DNA of 64,000 bases from positions 2,501-66,500 of the forward strand of contig NZ_KE136348.1 in NCBI RefSeq assembly GCF_000406925.1. Reading direction: 5' to 3'. Position numbers and translations under genes: made by a program. The notes beneath the pieces were generated by a model. That model ran no database searches. It saw nothing but the letters and a program-made list of their open reading frames with translations, and was not told where the DNA came from. The stretch comes from Enterococcus columbae DSM 7374 = ATCC 51263 (GTDB lineage Bacteria; Bacillota; Bacilli; Lactobacillales; Enterococcaceae). This document shows positions 47,043-54,948 of the stretch, piece after piece. How positions within the stretch are numbered: the first letter of the stretch is position 1; every line of letters starts with the position of its first letter.

Positions 47043-48116
47043 ATGCTAATGATTGGATTAACCCTATTTATCGCCTTTATTGGCGCACAAATCGCCAAAT
47101 ATTTCAAACTACCAGCACCTTACATGACTGGTAGCATGATTGGTGTGGGCATTTTTGCTGCTTTAACTAATCAGGCTGTCATGCCCAGTAATTTAAAAAC
47201 TTTTGCTCAAATAATCAGTGGTGCCTATATCGGCCAACAGATCACCAAACAAGATCTGAAAAATCTACCTAAAATGGCTTTACCAATTATCTTTTTATTA
47301 AGCCTGTTTACAATTAACACCTTTTTAACTGGCTGGTTGTTTGTTAAATTTTTTCATTTTGATTGGATCACAGGCTTGCTTTCCTGTTTACCTGGGGGCA
47401 TTATGGATGTTTCACTGATCAGTATGGATATGAAAGCTAATGCACATACTGTTGCAACTTTACAATTTATTCGTTTGGCAGGAATGTTATTGATTTTACC
47501 CTATTGGATTGAATTGTTTGTGCAACACTTTCATAAACAGACACCTCAACCAAAAAATGAAACGAGCGTAGCCAAACAAAAATCAAGCTTGCAGACAACT
47601 AAGCAGAGAAAGTATTTTTGCAATCAATTATTCATTCTATTAGTAGCCAGCTTAGGTGGACTATTCGGTTTATATTTACAACTGCCAGTTGGTGCATTGA
47701 GTTTTTCACTACTAGCTTCAATTATTTTAAAATTAACCATGAACACCACGCCTTTAGATAAAAACATTCGCTTTTTTGCACAATTAATTGCTGGTTCAAT
47801 TATTGGTAGCACCTTTACTGATGACAGTTTACTATTTTTTCACCAATTAATTTTGCCTGCAGCCCTATTATTGTTCAATTATCTAATCGTTAATTTGATT
47901 TTTGGTTTGACCATTTATCGCACTAAACGCTTAGATTTACGCTCTGCTTTATTTGCTTCTTCACCAGCTGGAGCAACCGATATTTCCTTGATTGCAGGCG
48001 ACTTAGGTGGTGATATGACTAAGATTGCACTCATCCAAATTAGCCGAACCTTATATACGATTTTAGTGCTTCCTCAGCTTATTCAGCTTTTTTTATCCCT
48101 TTGCTTAGCGCATTGA
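47043..48116 (+). CDS. AbrB family transporter
   Basis: 357-residue integral membrane protein of the COG3180 family (formerly ammonia monooxygenase regulator), with two similar halves of about five helices each. The repeated motif LPGGIMDVSLISMDM (near 119-133) and SPAGATDISLIAGDLGG (near 308-324) are the hallmark. Function is uncertain; it probably transports a small molecule. The ATG at 47043 follows AAGGACC; the longer reading lacks a ribosome binding site. Upstream of rplS on the same strand, with rplS having its own promoter. Confidence 0.85.
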   Translation: MLMIGLTLFIAFIGAQIAKYFKLPAPYMTGSMIGVGIFAALTNQAVMPSNLKTFAQIISGAYIGQQITKQDLKNLPKMALPIIFLLSLFTINTFLTGWLFVKFFHFDWITGLLSCLPGGIMDVSLISMDMKANAHTVATLQFIRLAGMLLILPYWIELFVQHFHKQTPQPKNETSVAKQKSSLQTTKQRKYFCNQLFILLVASLGGLFGLYLQLPVGALSFSLLASIILKLTMNTTPLDKNIRFFAQLIAGSIIGSTFTDDSLLFFHQLILPAALLLFNYLIVNLIFGLTIYRTKRLDLRSALFASSPAGATDISLIAGDLGGDMTKIALIQISRTLYTILVLPQLIQLFLSLCLAH

Positions 48117-48193
48117 TTAAAATCGAAAGAAGCTAAGTAAACCCAAAATTTTATTGTGTATTAAAAAAATTTCTAACTGACAAGAATTTTCTC

Positions 48194-48223
48194 TTTACAG
48201 CAAGTATATCTCTATGTTAAGAT
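48194..48223 (+). promoter_or_regulatory. Promoter of rplS
   Basis: TTTACA (48194-48199) and TAAGAT (48218-48223), spacing 18. Transcription would begin near 48230, at the start of the leader structure. Confidence 0.55.
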
Positions 48224-48230
48224 AATTTTT

Positions 48231-48306
48231 GAGCGTGTGCTCAACGATTACGATATTCCGCTGGGACCTTATAAAGTCTTAAGAGTATTTGGTATAAGGA
48301 GAAAGA
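48231..48306 (+). promoter_or_regulatory. rplS leader RNA, probable L19 autoregulatory structure
   Basis: The leader starts with a GAGC-GTGT-GCTC hairpin (48231-48242). CCTTATA (48269-48275) can pair with TATAAGG (48293-48299), which contains the ribosome binding site AAGGAG. L19 leaders of Firmicutes are known; this match is by eye. A stem covering the ribosome binding site fits translational feedback by L19. Confidence 0.5.
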
Positions 48307-48309
48307 GAA

Positions 48310-48657
48310 ATGAATCCATTAATTCAAGAATTAACACAAGAACAATTACGTACAGACATCCCTGCATTCCGTCCTGGTGATACAGTACGCGTGCATGCAA
48401 AAGTTGTGGAAGGTTCACGTGAACGTATCCAAATTTTTGAAGGTGTTGTTATCAAACGCCGTGGTGCTGGTATCAGCGAAACTTACACTGTACGTAAAAT
48501 TTCAAATGGTGTAGGTGTTGAACGTACCTTCCCATTACACACTCCACGTGTTGCACAAATCGAAGTTGTTCGTTACGGTAAAGTACGCCGTGCAAAACTT
48601 TACTACTTACGTGCATTACACGGAAAAGCTGCGCGTATCAAAGAAATCCGCCGCTAA
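48310..48657 (+). CDS. rplS: 50S ribosomal protein L19
   Basis: 115 residues, the usual length. Core sequence [16 protein letters not shown] near 21-36 and the C-terminal [21 protein letters not shown] are typical. AAGGAGAAAGAG precedes ATG. In most Firmicutes rplS lies downstream of trmD in the same direction; here it faces trmD, with a block of palindromic repeats between. Terminator at 48674-48704. Confidence 0.97.
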   Translation: MNPLIQELTQEQLRTDIPAFRPGDTVRVHAKVVEGSRERIQIFEGVVIKRRGAGISETYTVRKISNGVGVERTFPLHTPRVAQIEVVRYGKVRRAKLYYLRALHGKAARIKEIRR

Positions 48658-48673
48658 TCTATTTTCTGACACG

Positions 48674-48704
48674 AACCATCTGCAAAATTGCAGATGGTTT
48701 TTTT
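48674..48704 (+). terminator. Terminator after rplS
   Basis: AACCATCTGCA pairs with TGCAGATGGTT around AAAT and is followed by TTTTTTT. Confidence 0.93.
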
Positions 48705-48734
48705 AGTTTAAAATCGACTGCTTCATATTCCTAA

Positions 48735-49050
48735 AATAAAGAATAGCACTCGAATTTTCTTATGTCTGAGCAAGCTACTTCGCATCCCTAGAGTAGTCTG
48801 TGTTCAACGACTAGCTACTCGGAAAATTTGCCTTACCGTTTGAAAAAATTTAAATTCTTCCGTTTTTCAAACGGTAAGTAACACTCAAATTTTCTCGTAG
48901 CTAGGCAAGTCGCTGAACATCCCTATTATAGTCTGTGTCCAGCAAGTAACCCCTTCGTCAAATAAGCTAGTCTGGTGAAAAATTTCTATAATCGCTGAAT
49001 TTTTCCCAGACTAAATCTTATTTGCTCGGAGCTAACCAACTTGCTGAATA
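48735..49050. repeat. Cluster of intergenic palindromes, copies 2-4
   Basis: Gene-free block between rplS and trmD. From 48735 a right-hand end only (CACTCGAATTTTCTTATGTCT ... CGCATCCCTA). From about 48814 to 48920 a full element: outer arms GAAAATTTG (48822-48830) and CAAATTTTC (48886-48894), a perfect 16-bp inner stem (48832-48847 with 48863-48878), and further pairing of AGCTAC and CGACT outside. From about 48958 to 49032 a third palindrome with AAATAAG, GTCTGG and GAAAAATT arms. Shared tail: CAAGTCGCTGAACATCCCTATT. Confidence 0.75.
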
Positions 49051-49056
49051 TCCCTA

Positions 49057-49094
49057 TTAAAAAAAGACTAATCGCAGCAGTGCAATCAGTCTTT
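49057..49094 (-). terminator. Terminator after trmD
   Basis: A 13-bp stem with two G-U pairs (49063-49075 with 49082-49094) is followed on the minus strand by a T-run. The trmD stop codon lies inside one arm. Confidence 0.8.
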
Positions 49095-49835
49095 TGGGGT
49101 TTCTTCTTTTTTTACTTCAGCTAAGAGCTTAGTCATTTGTTTGGTTAAAGTTAGTTTTTCTAACATATCTGGCCGACGTAAATAGGTTCGGCGTAAGGAC
49201 TCTTTTAGTTGCCATTCCTCAATGAGCTTATGGTTGCCATTTGTTAAAACAAAGGGAACCTCCATACCTTTAAAATTAGCTGGTCGCGTATATTGTGGGT
49301 GCTCCAAAAGTCCAGTCGAGTGTGAATCAGTTTGAGCAGAGGTTTGATTGCCTAAGACATCTGGCAATAGGCGAACAGTGGCATCAATCATAACCATTGC
49401 ACCAAGCTCTCCACCAGTTAATACATAATCGCCTAATGACACTTCATCTGTTACCAATGTACGAATACGTTCATCGTACCCTTCGTAATGACCACAGATA
49501 AAAACAAGCTGCTCTTCTTTAGAAAATTCTTCAGCCATTTTTTGATTAAAAGGTTTGCCAGCTGGATCAAGTAAAATCACTCGTTTTTTAGTATCTGGCG
49601 TTTGTGCTTCAATTGCCTTTAAATTATCATAGATAGGCTGAACCTTCAGTAGCATACCCGCACCGCCACCATAAGGATAATCATCGACCGTTTGATGCTT
49701 ATTGTCAGAATAATCACGGAAATTATGCACATGAATAGATAATAGCTCTTTCTCACGTGCTTTACCTATAATCGACTCTCCCATTGGTCCTTCAAACATT
49801 TTAGGAAACAAGGTTAGCACATCAATCCTCATCAT
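49086..49835 (-). CDS. trmD: tRNA (guanine37-N1)-methyltransferase
   Basis: Methylates G37 of tRNAs to prevent frameshifting. 249 residues. SPOUT knot segments include [13 protein letters not shown] near 113-125 and [20 protein letters not shown] near 132-151; the N-terminal [14 protein letters not shown] is typical. Two ATGs are adjacent; GGAAGGA lies seven bases before the first. It overlaps the end of rimM by 14 bases, so the two are translationally coupled. Confidence 0.96.
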   Translation of the reverse strand: MMRIDVLTLFPKMFEGPMGESIIGKAREKELLSIHVHNFRDYSDNKHQTVDDYPYGGGAGMLLKVQPIYDNLKAIEAQTPDTKKRVILLDPAGKPFNQKMAEEFSKEEQLVFICGHYEGYDERIRTLVTDEVSLGDYVLTGGELGAMVMIDATVRLLPDVLGNQTSAQTDSHSTGLLEHPQYTRPANFKGMEVPFVLTNGNHKLIEEWQLKESLRRTYLRRPDMLEKLTLTKQMTKLLAEVKKEETPKD

Positions 49836-50346
49836 CTAACAATCCTTCCAGTAATTCAATGTGTACACAGCCATTTTCAAGATCAATCTGTTTAACAACT
49901 GGTTCAATATAAGGTAATAGCAAGTCTTTTTTTCCAGGTCTTTTAACTACCCAGACATCGTTGGCACCTGGCGAAAGAATCTCAGCAATTTTCCCTAGCG
50001 TTTGCCCATTTTCATCAATTACATTTAAACCAATAATTTCATGATAGTAATATTCATTTTCTGCTAATTCAGACAAGTCTTCTGCCGCTACTTTTAAAAT
50101 ACCATCTCTAAACGCTTCGACATCATTCACATTTGTATAGCCTTCAAAAGTCAAAAGGTCGAAATTTTTATGCTTACGGTGACTAGTAATCGTTAGGGTT
50201 AGAGGTTCGTGCTTGGCTCTAAATAAAGTCAGTTGATTGCCCACTTGATAGCGTTCATCCGGAAAATCAGTTTGAGAAATTACTCGAACTTCTCCACGGA
50301 TTCCATGTGTATTCACGATTTTTCCGACATTATAAAATTCCGTCAT
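49822..50346 (-). CDS. rimM: 16S rRNA processing protein RimM
   Basis: Assembly factor for the 30S head, binding S19. 174 residues. It begins [20 protein letters not shown], the family N-terminal domain; the PRC-barrel C-terminal half has the [11 protein letters not shown] and [18 protein letters not shown] segments. GAGGAAGG precedes ATG. Overlaps trmD. Confidence 0.96.
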   Translation of the reverse strand: MTEFYNVGKIVNTHGIRGEVRVISQTDFPDERYQVGNQLTLFRAKHEPLTLTITSHRKHKNFDLLTFEGYTNVNDVEAFRDGILKVAAEDLSELAENEYYYHEIIGLNVIDENGQTLGKIAEILSPGANDVWVVKRPGKKDLLLPYIEPVVKQIDLENGCVHIELLEGLLDDED

Positions 50347-50437
50347 TGGTTGCCTTCCTCATCAATTTTATTTAAGATTTTAGCTCTTGAATTTAAGCAG
50401 GAAATCTTATAAACCTTTATCGTATGCTTAATCATCA

Positions 50438-50689
50438 CTAAAAAATTTGTTGAACAAAATCTCTTAACCAAGTAAGCCCCTGATTGGCCCAATCCTTTAG
50501 TGTCTGTAAATCCATTAGTTTAGGACCATTTGATTTTACGTATTGTACTAGTGAAAAAATTTCGCTCTGGTAAATCCATAGTAAAAAGAGGATTGCTGCT
50601 AGAAAGAGTAATTTTAATAATTTAGATTTTACTTTGAAAAGAGCTATCATACAAGAGATAACTACTGCCCACATAATCCAAAAATCCAT
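50438..50689 (-). CDS. Hypothetical small membrane protein in the trmD locus
   Basis: 83 residues starting MDFWIMWAVV, with two hydrophobic segments (about 3-20 and 24-42) and an amphipathic C-terminal helix with DLQTLKDWANQGLTWLRDFVQQIF-like pattern. Not recognised. The ATG follows GAGGTGATGTGCTG; two codons more are possible from a GTG. The ribosome binding region is embedded in the CCTCACATCC direct repeat of the neighbouring palindrome block, so the repeat may affect its expression. Confidence 0.6.
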   Translation of the reverse strand: MDFWIMWAVVISCMIALFKVKSKLLKLLFLAAILFLLWIYQSEIFSLVQYVKSNGPKLMDLQTLKDWANQGLTWLRDFVQQIF

Positions 50690-50699
50690 CAGCACATCA

Positions 50700-50985
50700 C
50701 CTCACATCCTAGTTTTTAAGTGTTTGGAGGGTAGCTGTCTTCGCATCTAAGTCATCTTGGCTGAAGTGTTTTTAAAGCTTATTCACCTTCTAGCCAAGAT
50801 GCAAGCTTAGCTGCTCGCAGCTAAGCAACCCACCTCACATCCTAGTTTTCAGTGTTTGGCAACTAGACATATTGAAAATTCGCCCCGCCAATTGCCAAAA
50901 TCTTAAAATCATTTGATTTTTGCATTGGTGGGTATACCCGAATTTTCTCATGTCTTAGCAAGTTGCCTCACATCCTAGTTTTCCT
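50700..50985. repeat. Tandem 133-bp intergenic repeat units with inner palindromes, copies 5-6
   Basis: CCTCACATCCTAGTTTT occurs at 50700, 50833 and 50966, an exact 133-bp period. The first unit encloses CATCTTGGCT/AGCCAAGATG and the palindrome CTTAGCTGC-TC-GCAGCTAAG. The second encloses outer arms GAAAATTCG (50874-50882) and CGAATTTTC (50939-50947), with an inner stem CCCGCCAAT.../...ATTGGTGGG and outer pairing of GGCAACT with AGTTGCC. Both units share AGTGTTTGG near their start. No gene is seen in this gap. Confidence 0.78.
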
Positions 50986-50992
50986 AGTTTTC

Positions 50993-51024
50993 AAAAAAAA
51001 GACTAGAACAATCAGTTCCAGTCT
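50993..51024 (-). terminator. Terminator after khpA
   Basis: AGACTAGAAC pairs with GTTCCAGTCT (51000-51009 with 51015-51024; one G-U) and the minus strand continues with eight T. It would separate rpsP-khpA from the rimM-trmD genes or let only part of the transcription through. Confidence 0.82.
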
Positions 51025-51041
51025 CTGATAAAATTTTATTT

Positions 51042-51290
51042 TTATTCTTTGCCGTCTAAAATATTTAAACGCACCTTTTTAGGACCATTTACACGTACAC
51101 CATAAACAATTGTACGGATTGCCTTAGCGACACGTCCTTGTTTACCGATAATACGACCAATATCTTCAGGTGCAACGGTCAAATTATATTCATAAAATTC
51201 TGCGGACTCAGTAATTTCCAAATTTACTTGGTCTGGCTGAGTCACCAATGGACGAACGATTGTTAAGACTAAATCTTTCAAATCTTTCAT
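51042..51290 (-). CDS. khpA: KH-domain RNA-binding protein KhpA
   Basis: 82-residue single KH-domain protein (YlqC family). The GxxG loop IGRIIGKQGRVAKAIRTI lies near 44-61. In streptococci KhpA pairs with KhpB and affects cell elongation and mRNA levels. The ATG at 51290 has AAGGTGG six bases upstream; an ATG two codons earlier overlaps the ribosome binding site. It follows rpsP by 11 bp. Confidence 0.93.
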   Translation of the reverse strand: MKDLKDLVLTIVRPLVTQPDQVNLEITESAEFYEYNLTVAPEDIGRIIGKQGRVAKAIRTIVYGVRVNGPKKVRLNILDGKE

Positions 51291-51301
51291 ATCCATCCAC
51301 C

Positions 51302-51577
51302 TTATTTCTTAGTGAATTTAGCTTCATGGTGTTTCTTCATAACGCCTTCTTGAGAAAGGATGTTACGAACAGTATCAGAAGGTTGCGCACCTTTTGATAA
51401 CCAATCAAGAACTAAATCTTCTTTGATTGTTACTTCTGCAGGGTTCTTTAATGGGTTGTAAGTACCTACAGTTTCAATAAAACGTCCATCACGAGGAGAA
51501 CGTGAATCAGCAACTACAATACGGTAGAAAGGAGCTTTTTTAGATCCCATACGTTTTAAACGAATTTTTACTGCCAT
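51302..51577 (-). CDS. rpsP: 30S ribosomal protein S16
   Basis: 91 residues starting [26 protein letters not shown], the conserved S16 N-terminus; [15 protein letters not shown] near 34-48. GGAGGTG lies nine bases before the ATG at 51577; a reading to 51595 lacks a ribosome binding site. First gene of the rpsP-khpA pair. Confidence 0.97.
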   Translation of the reverse strand: MAVKIRLKRMGSKKAPFYRIVVADSRSPRDGRFIETVGTYNPLKNPAEVTIKEDLVLDWLSKGAQPSDTVRNILSQEGVMKKHHEAKFTKK

Positions 51578-51696
51578 GTTAATTAACACCTCCATAATTT
51601 TTAATCACATGTGCTAGTTTAACAGTTTTTCTTCATGGTGTAAAGAGTTTTTTCTTTACAGCTTGCATTTTTTTCAAAAAAATTTTTATTTTGAGA

Positions 51697-51732
51697 TTGA
51701 CCGTATTAAGTGTACTAGTTATAATAGTACAC
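51697..51732 (+). promoter_or_regulatory. Promoter and operator of the GntR/YtrA-type operon
   Basis: TTGACC (51697-51702) and TATAAT (51720-51725), spacing 17. The inverted repeat GTGTACTA (51710-51717) and TAGTACAC (51725-51732) brackets the -10, the form expected for self-repression by a YtrA-type regulator. Confidence 0.82.
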
Positions 51733-51771
51733 AAAGGACAGGAAAATCATTCACGGAAAGGAGTAGATAGC

Positions 51772-52158
51772 ATGCTTAGTATTGATAAAACCAGCAGTAA
51801 ACCTTATTATGAGCAGCTCGTCTTATCGGTTAAAGAGAGTGTCATTCAAGGCGTGCTTCAGCCAGGCGATCAACTTCCCTCAGTAAGAGAAGCTGCCAAA
51901 CAGCTTTTAATGAATCCTAATACCGTCAGTAAGGCTTATAAACAGTTAGAAGCTGAGCAAGTCATCGTTACCGTCAAAGGAAAAGGGACTTTTATCAAAC
52001 AAACGCAAGATTTACCTAAGGATACCTATAAAATCCAGCTATTGAAAGAACAGCTCTATCAACTAATCATTGAAGCACGACATCTTAAAATTACCAATGA
52101 AGAGCTTTTTACTTGGATTAATGAAATTTCTAGCGAGTTAGGAGGCGACGAAAAATGA
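51772..52158 (+). CDS. GntR family regulator, YtrA subfamily
   Basis: 128-residue short GntR regulator. Helix-turn-helix with LPSVREAAKQLLMNPNTVSKAYKQLE near 39-64; only a short dimerisation tail follows, as in the YtrA group that controls ABC transporters. ATG at 51772 follows AAGGAG; the longer frame from 51691 begins inside the promoter. Its TGA overlaps the ATG of the ATPase gene. Confidence 0.9.
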   Translation: MLSIDKTSSKPYYEQLVLSVKESVIQGVLQPGDQLPSVREAAKQLLMNPNTVSKAYKQLEAEQVIVTVKGKGTFIKQTQDLPKDTYKIQLLKEQLYQLIIEARHLKITNEELFTWINEISSELGGDEK

Positions 52159-53027
52159 AAGTCCAAAATTTAAGTAAAATAATTGATCAAAAAGAAATCC
52201 TACGTGATATCCAATTTGAACTAACCATTGGCGAAATCGTTGGCTTAGTTGGTCGAAATGGTTCAGGTAAAACCACACTATTTCGAACCTTGAACAACCA
52301 TTACTTAGCTGACAGTGGTGAAATCATCCTTCAGGGAACCAATCTTTTGGAGGATCCCCAATATAAAAACGAACTATTTTTTATCGATGAAAAAGAAAAT
52401 TTTTTCAATCCCTATTCTCTGAAAAAAATTGCTGCTTTCTATCAATTAAGCTATCCCAAATTTGATTTAGACTTTTTCACGAAGCTCATCCATGCTTATC
52501 AGCTACCTTTAAATCGTAGTTATCAACGTCTTTCAAAGGGAATGCAAAAATTATTCCTGCTTATCTTAGCCATGAGCTCGAAAGCAACCTATATTTTCTT
52601 AGATGAACCCTTTGATGGTTTAGATGTTTTAGTAAAGAAACAAATGATTGAATTGTTGCTTGATGCTGTTGGTAATCAACCAATTAGTATTTTGATTTCT
52701 TCACATCAACTTAACGAATTAGAACCAATTATTGACCGTGTGATGCTATTAAGTCAACACACCATTACCCAAGATTATCAATTAGAAGCTTTACGTGAGC
52801 ATGCTAGAAAATTACAGCTCGTCTTTAAAGGTAAAGAAATACCTGAAATCGTCAAGCAAAATTCAAAGGCTATTTCAATTCAAGGTCGAGTCATTGTCGC
52901 ATTATTTGAAAACTATTCTGATGAGTTAGCTGAAAAAATCAAAGCGTTAGAGCCACTAGTAATGGAAGAACTACCTATTCAACTTAGTGACGTCTTTGAA
53001 GCTAATCTTAAAAATGAAACTATTTAA
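52155..53027 (+). CDS. ABC transporter ATP-binding protein (YtrB-like)
   Basis: 290-residue ATPase. Walker A GRNGSGKTTL near 33-42, signature LSKGMQKLFLL near 131-141 (G-degenerate LSxGxxQ), Walker B ILILAMSSKATYIFLDEP near 141-160 and the His switch SSHQL near 192. The C-terminal extension of about 70 residues is common in YtrB/EcsA-like exporters. Overlaps the regulator by 4 bp and precedes the membrane subunit by 11 bp. Confidence 0.9.
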   Translation: MKVQNLSKIIDQKEILRDIQFELTIGEIVGLVGRNGSGKTTLFRTLNNHYLADSGEIILQGTNLLEDPQYKNELFFIDEKENFFNPYSLKKIAAFYQLSYPKFDLDFFTKLIHAYQLPLNRSYQRLSKGMQKLFLLILAMSSKATYIFLDEPFDGLDVLVKKQMIELLLDAVGNQPISILISSHQLNELEPIIDRVMLLSQHTITQDYQLEALREHARKLQLVFKGKEIPEIVKQNSKAISIQGRVIVALFENYSDELAEKIKALEPLVMEELPIQLSDVFEANLKNETI

Positions 53028-53038
53028 GGAGGATTATT

Positions 53039-54133
53039 ATGCTTTATAAAATCTTTTGGCAACGTAGTAAATGGCTAATTTTATTGGCTAGTTTGATCAT
53101 TATCGGAAGCTTTAGTCTCTCAGCAAAAGATTTGAGTAATCAGTGGCATCAAAATTATGATTATTACCATTCCAAAGAATTTAATCAATATTTTGATGAA
53201 ACGCCCAAAAACTTTTTACAAGGATTTAAAAAAGGCAGTACCAAAGCAGACTATATTCGTTATAACTTAACTTTGCATTCCAAAAATACTGACTATTATT
53301 TGCAACCTAATAGCGATCTTGACCATACTGATTGGATTGGTTATCTTAGTGCAACTGGTAGTATGTCTATTTTCGGTAGGATTTTCTTCTTTTTATTCTT
53401 AGGATTCGCTATCTTTTTTATCGATTTAAAAACCCATTTTAACAAATATTTATTGAGTTTAAATGTAAAACGATCCACTATCTTTAGAAAAAAAGTAATT
53501 TTTTACTCTCTGATTGTTTTCATAAGTACCTTGATGGGTTGTATTATCGCCCAAAGCATTTTATGTATATCGATTCCAAGTGAATATTTAAATGTAACTT
53601 TTCTTCAAAGCATTTATGCTAGCATTTGTACTACACTAACTTACTTTACCATCTACATTATTGGGTTAGCTTGCGGCGTAGTCTTAGGTCATATGGTACT
53701 AGGACCACTTTCTATAGTACTAGTTTTTTACTATGCGGCATTTGTTAGTGCACTCTTGCCTTATTCTTTAACAAAATATTTAGCTACACTACAATTCATA
53801 GCTACTTTTTATGGAATTCATCCATATTTGCTAGCATTTTTAGTTATTGCTATTGTCTGTGGGTTATCCATAGCTTATTACAGTTTTAGCCATACTAGCT
53901 TGGAAGAAAATGGAAACTATATCCTTGTTCCTAAATTACGCTTGCCAATCTTTTTATTAATGTCAGTAGGTACTAGCTTATTTTTCTTTTATGGATATGT
54001 AAGCCACACTCTTGTATTTAGCAGTTTTAAACATCTCTTTTATTTCCTATTCATTTGGGGAATTTCAACCTTCTTGGTGTATCACCAAGCACTTCTAAAA
54101 AAATGGCGTTCCTATCAAGAAAAGCGGGGTTAA
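53039..54133 (+). CDS. ABC transporter membrane subunit
   Basis: 364-residue protein with about eight membrane helices: one near 10-30, an extracellular stretch to about 105, then helices near 110-130, 155-178, 190-218, 222-242, 260-280, 300-320 and 330-350. Partner of the preceding ATPase in a YtrA-controlled exporter, a type often linked to cell-wall stress or peptide antibiotics. GGAGG lies seven bases before ATG. The ligand is unknown. Confidence 0.82.
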   Translation: MLYKIFWQRSKWLILLASLIIIGSFSLSAKDLSNQWHQNYDYYHSKEFNQYFDETPKNFLQGFKKGSTKADYIRYNLTLHSKNTDYYLQPNSDLDHTDWIGYLSATGSMSIFGRIFFFLFLGFAIFFIDLKTHFNKYLLSLNVKRSTIFRKKVIFYSLIVFISTLMGCIIAQSILCISIPSEYLNVTFLQSIYASICTTLTYFTIYIIGLACGVVLGHMVLGPLSIVLVFYYAAFVSALLPYSLTKYLATLQFIATFYGIHPYLLAFLVIAIVCGLSIAYYSFSHTSLEENGNYILVPKLRLPIFLLMSVGTSLFFFYGYVSHTLVFSSFKHLFYFLFIWGISTFLVYHQALLKKWRSYQEKRG

Positions 54134-54151
54134 GACTAGGAAATGATCAAA

Positions 54152-54901
54152 ATGAAAAAATCCAAAATAGGAAAAATACTATTTTTATCACTATTTTGTA
54201 CCTTTTTATTTTTTATCTCCAAACAAATTGTAGTAAATCCTGATCTATTCTTTGAAAATCTATCGAGACTATTAGTAGATACAATGGCTAAGGTGGAGGG
54301 AAACCTCCCCTGGCCTTTTTCTAATGGAGTAAAGGTTCAGATGGATGTACCTTTAGAAAATCAGTTTGAAAAACCTAGTCTACAAAATGGTTGTGAGATT
54401 ACTGCCTTATCCATGCTTTTGCAATATTATGGACATAATGTTAATAAAAATCAATTAGCCAATCAATTATACTATGTACCTTTAAAGGTAGATAATACCC
54501 ATTATGACGATCCTAATGAAGGCTTTGTCGGCAACATAAAAGAAATAAATCAAGCGATGTGCGTATGGTTCTCTCCCATTAAAGCGGTTGCCGGTCAGGT
54601 CGTTGGCAACAGTTATATTGTTCATAATGAATACCTTTCATTTAAACAACTAAAAAAAACTGATTAGCCAATCAACACCTATTTCGATTTTAGCCACCTT
54701 AGAATTAAAAGTACCGCACGAACAAGCCTTCCATAGCTTGTCTACGCTAAACGGAGTAAGAAAAGTAACATCTAAAATTCATTCAGCGGCTATTACTGGT
54801 ACCAATGGTACGATACTTTTGGTTATAAAAATTGTCAAGTAAATCTGCAAAAGATTTTTGAAAGTCTAGGCAATCAAGCCACCTATGTGGAGAAAAAATA
54901 A
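54152..54901 (+). pseudogene. C39-like peptidase, frameshifted remnant
   Basis: The first part gives a membrane anchor (about 9-25) and a papain-like C39_2 domain with NGCEITALSMLLQYYG (catalytic Cys) and GFVGNIKEINQ. Reading stops at 54667. In a second frame the family sequence goes on (ISQSTPISILATLE...), and in a third frame a proper end, WYQWYDTFGYKN to ATYVEKK, stops at 54901. The first shift is at a run of eight A (near 54648-54656): one A fewer would restore the frame. The second shift, near 54790, coincides with a missing segment that should contain the catalytic His. So this is probably dead. Confidence 0.75.
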
Positions 54902-54948
54902 AACTAGCGATTATCTATCAATATATACCAATAGATAATCGCTAGTTT
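54901..54948 (-). terminator. Terminator of the ABC/DUF1307 operon
   Basis: A perfect 18-bp stem (54901-54918 with 54931-54948), followed on the minus strand by a T-rich run. It starts at the stop codon of the DUF1307-like gene. Confidence 0.85.

Noticed and set aside
48791-48813. TAGTCTGTG followed by CAACGACTA, resembling group I intron S and R motifs
   Set aside because: The order is reversed (S before R), the P/Q part is absent, and both strings are explained by the arms of the palindromic repeat.
50700-50985. CRISPR-like array
   Set aside because: Three direct repeats with a 133-bp period and palindromic units, no cas genes; spacing is far too long for CRISPR.
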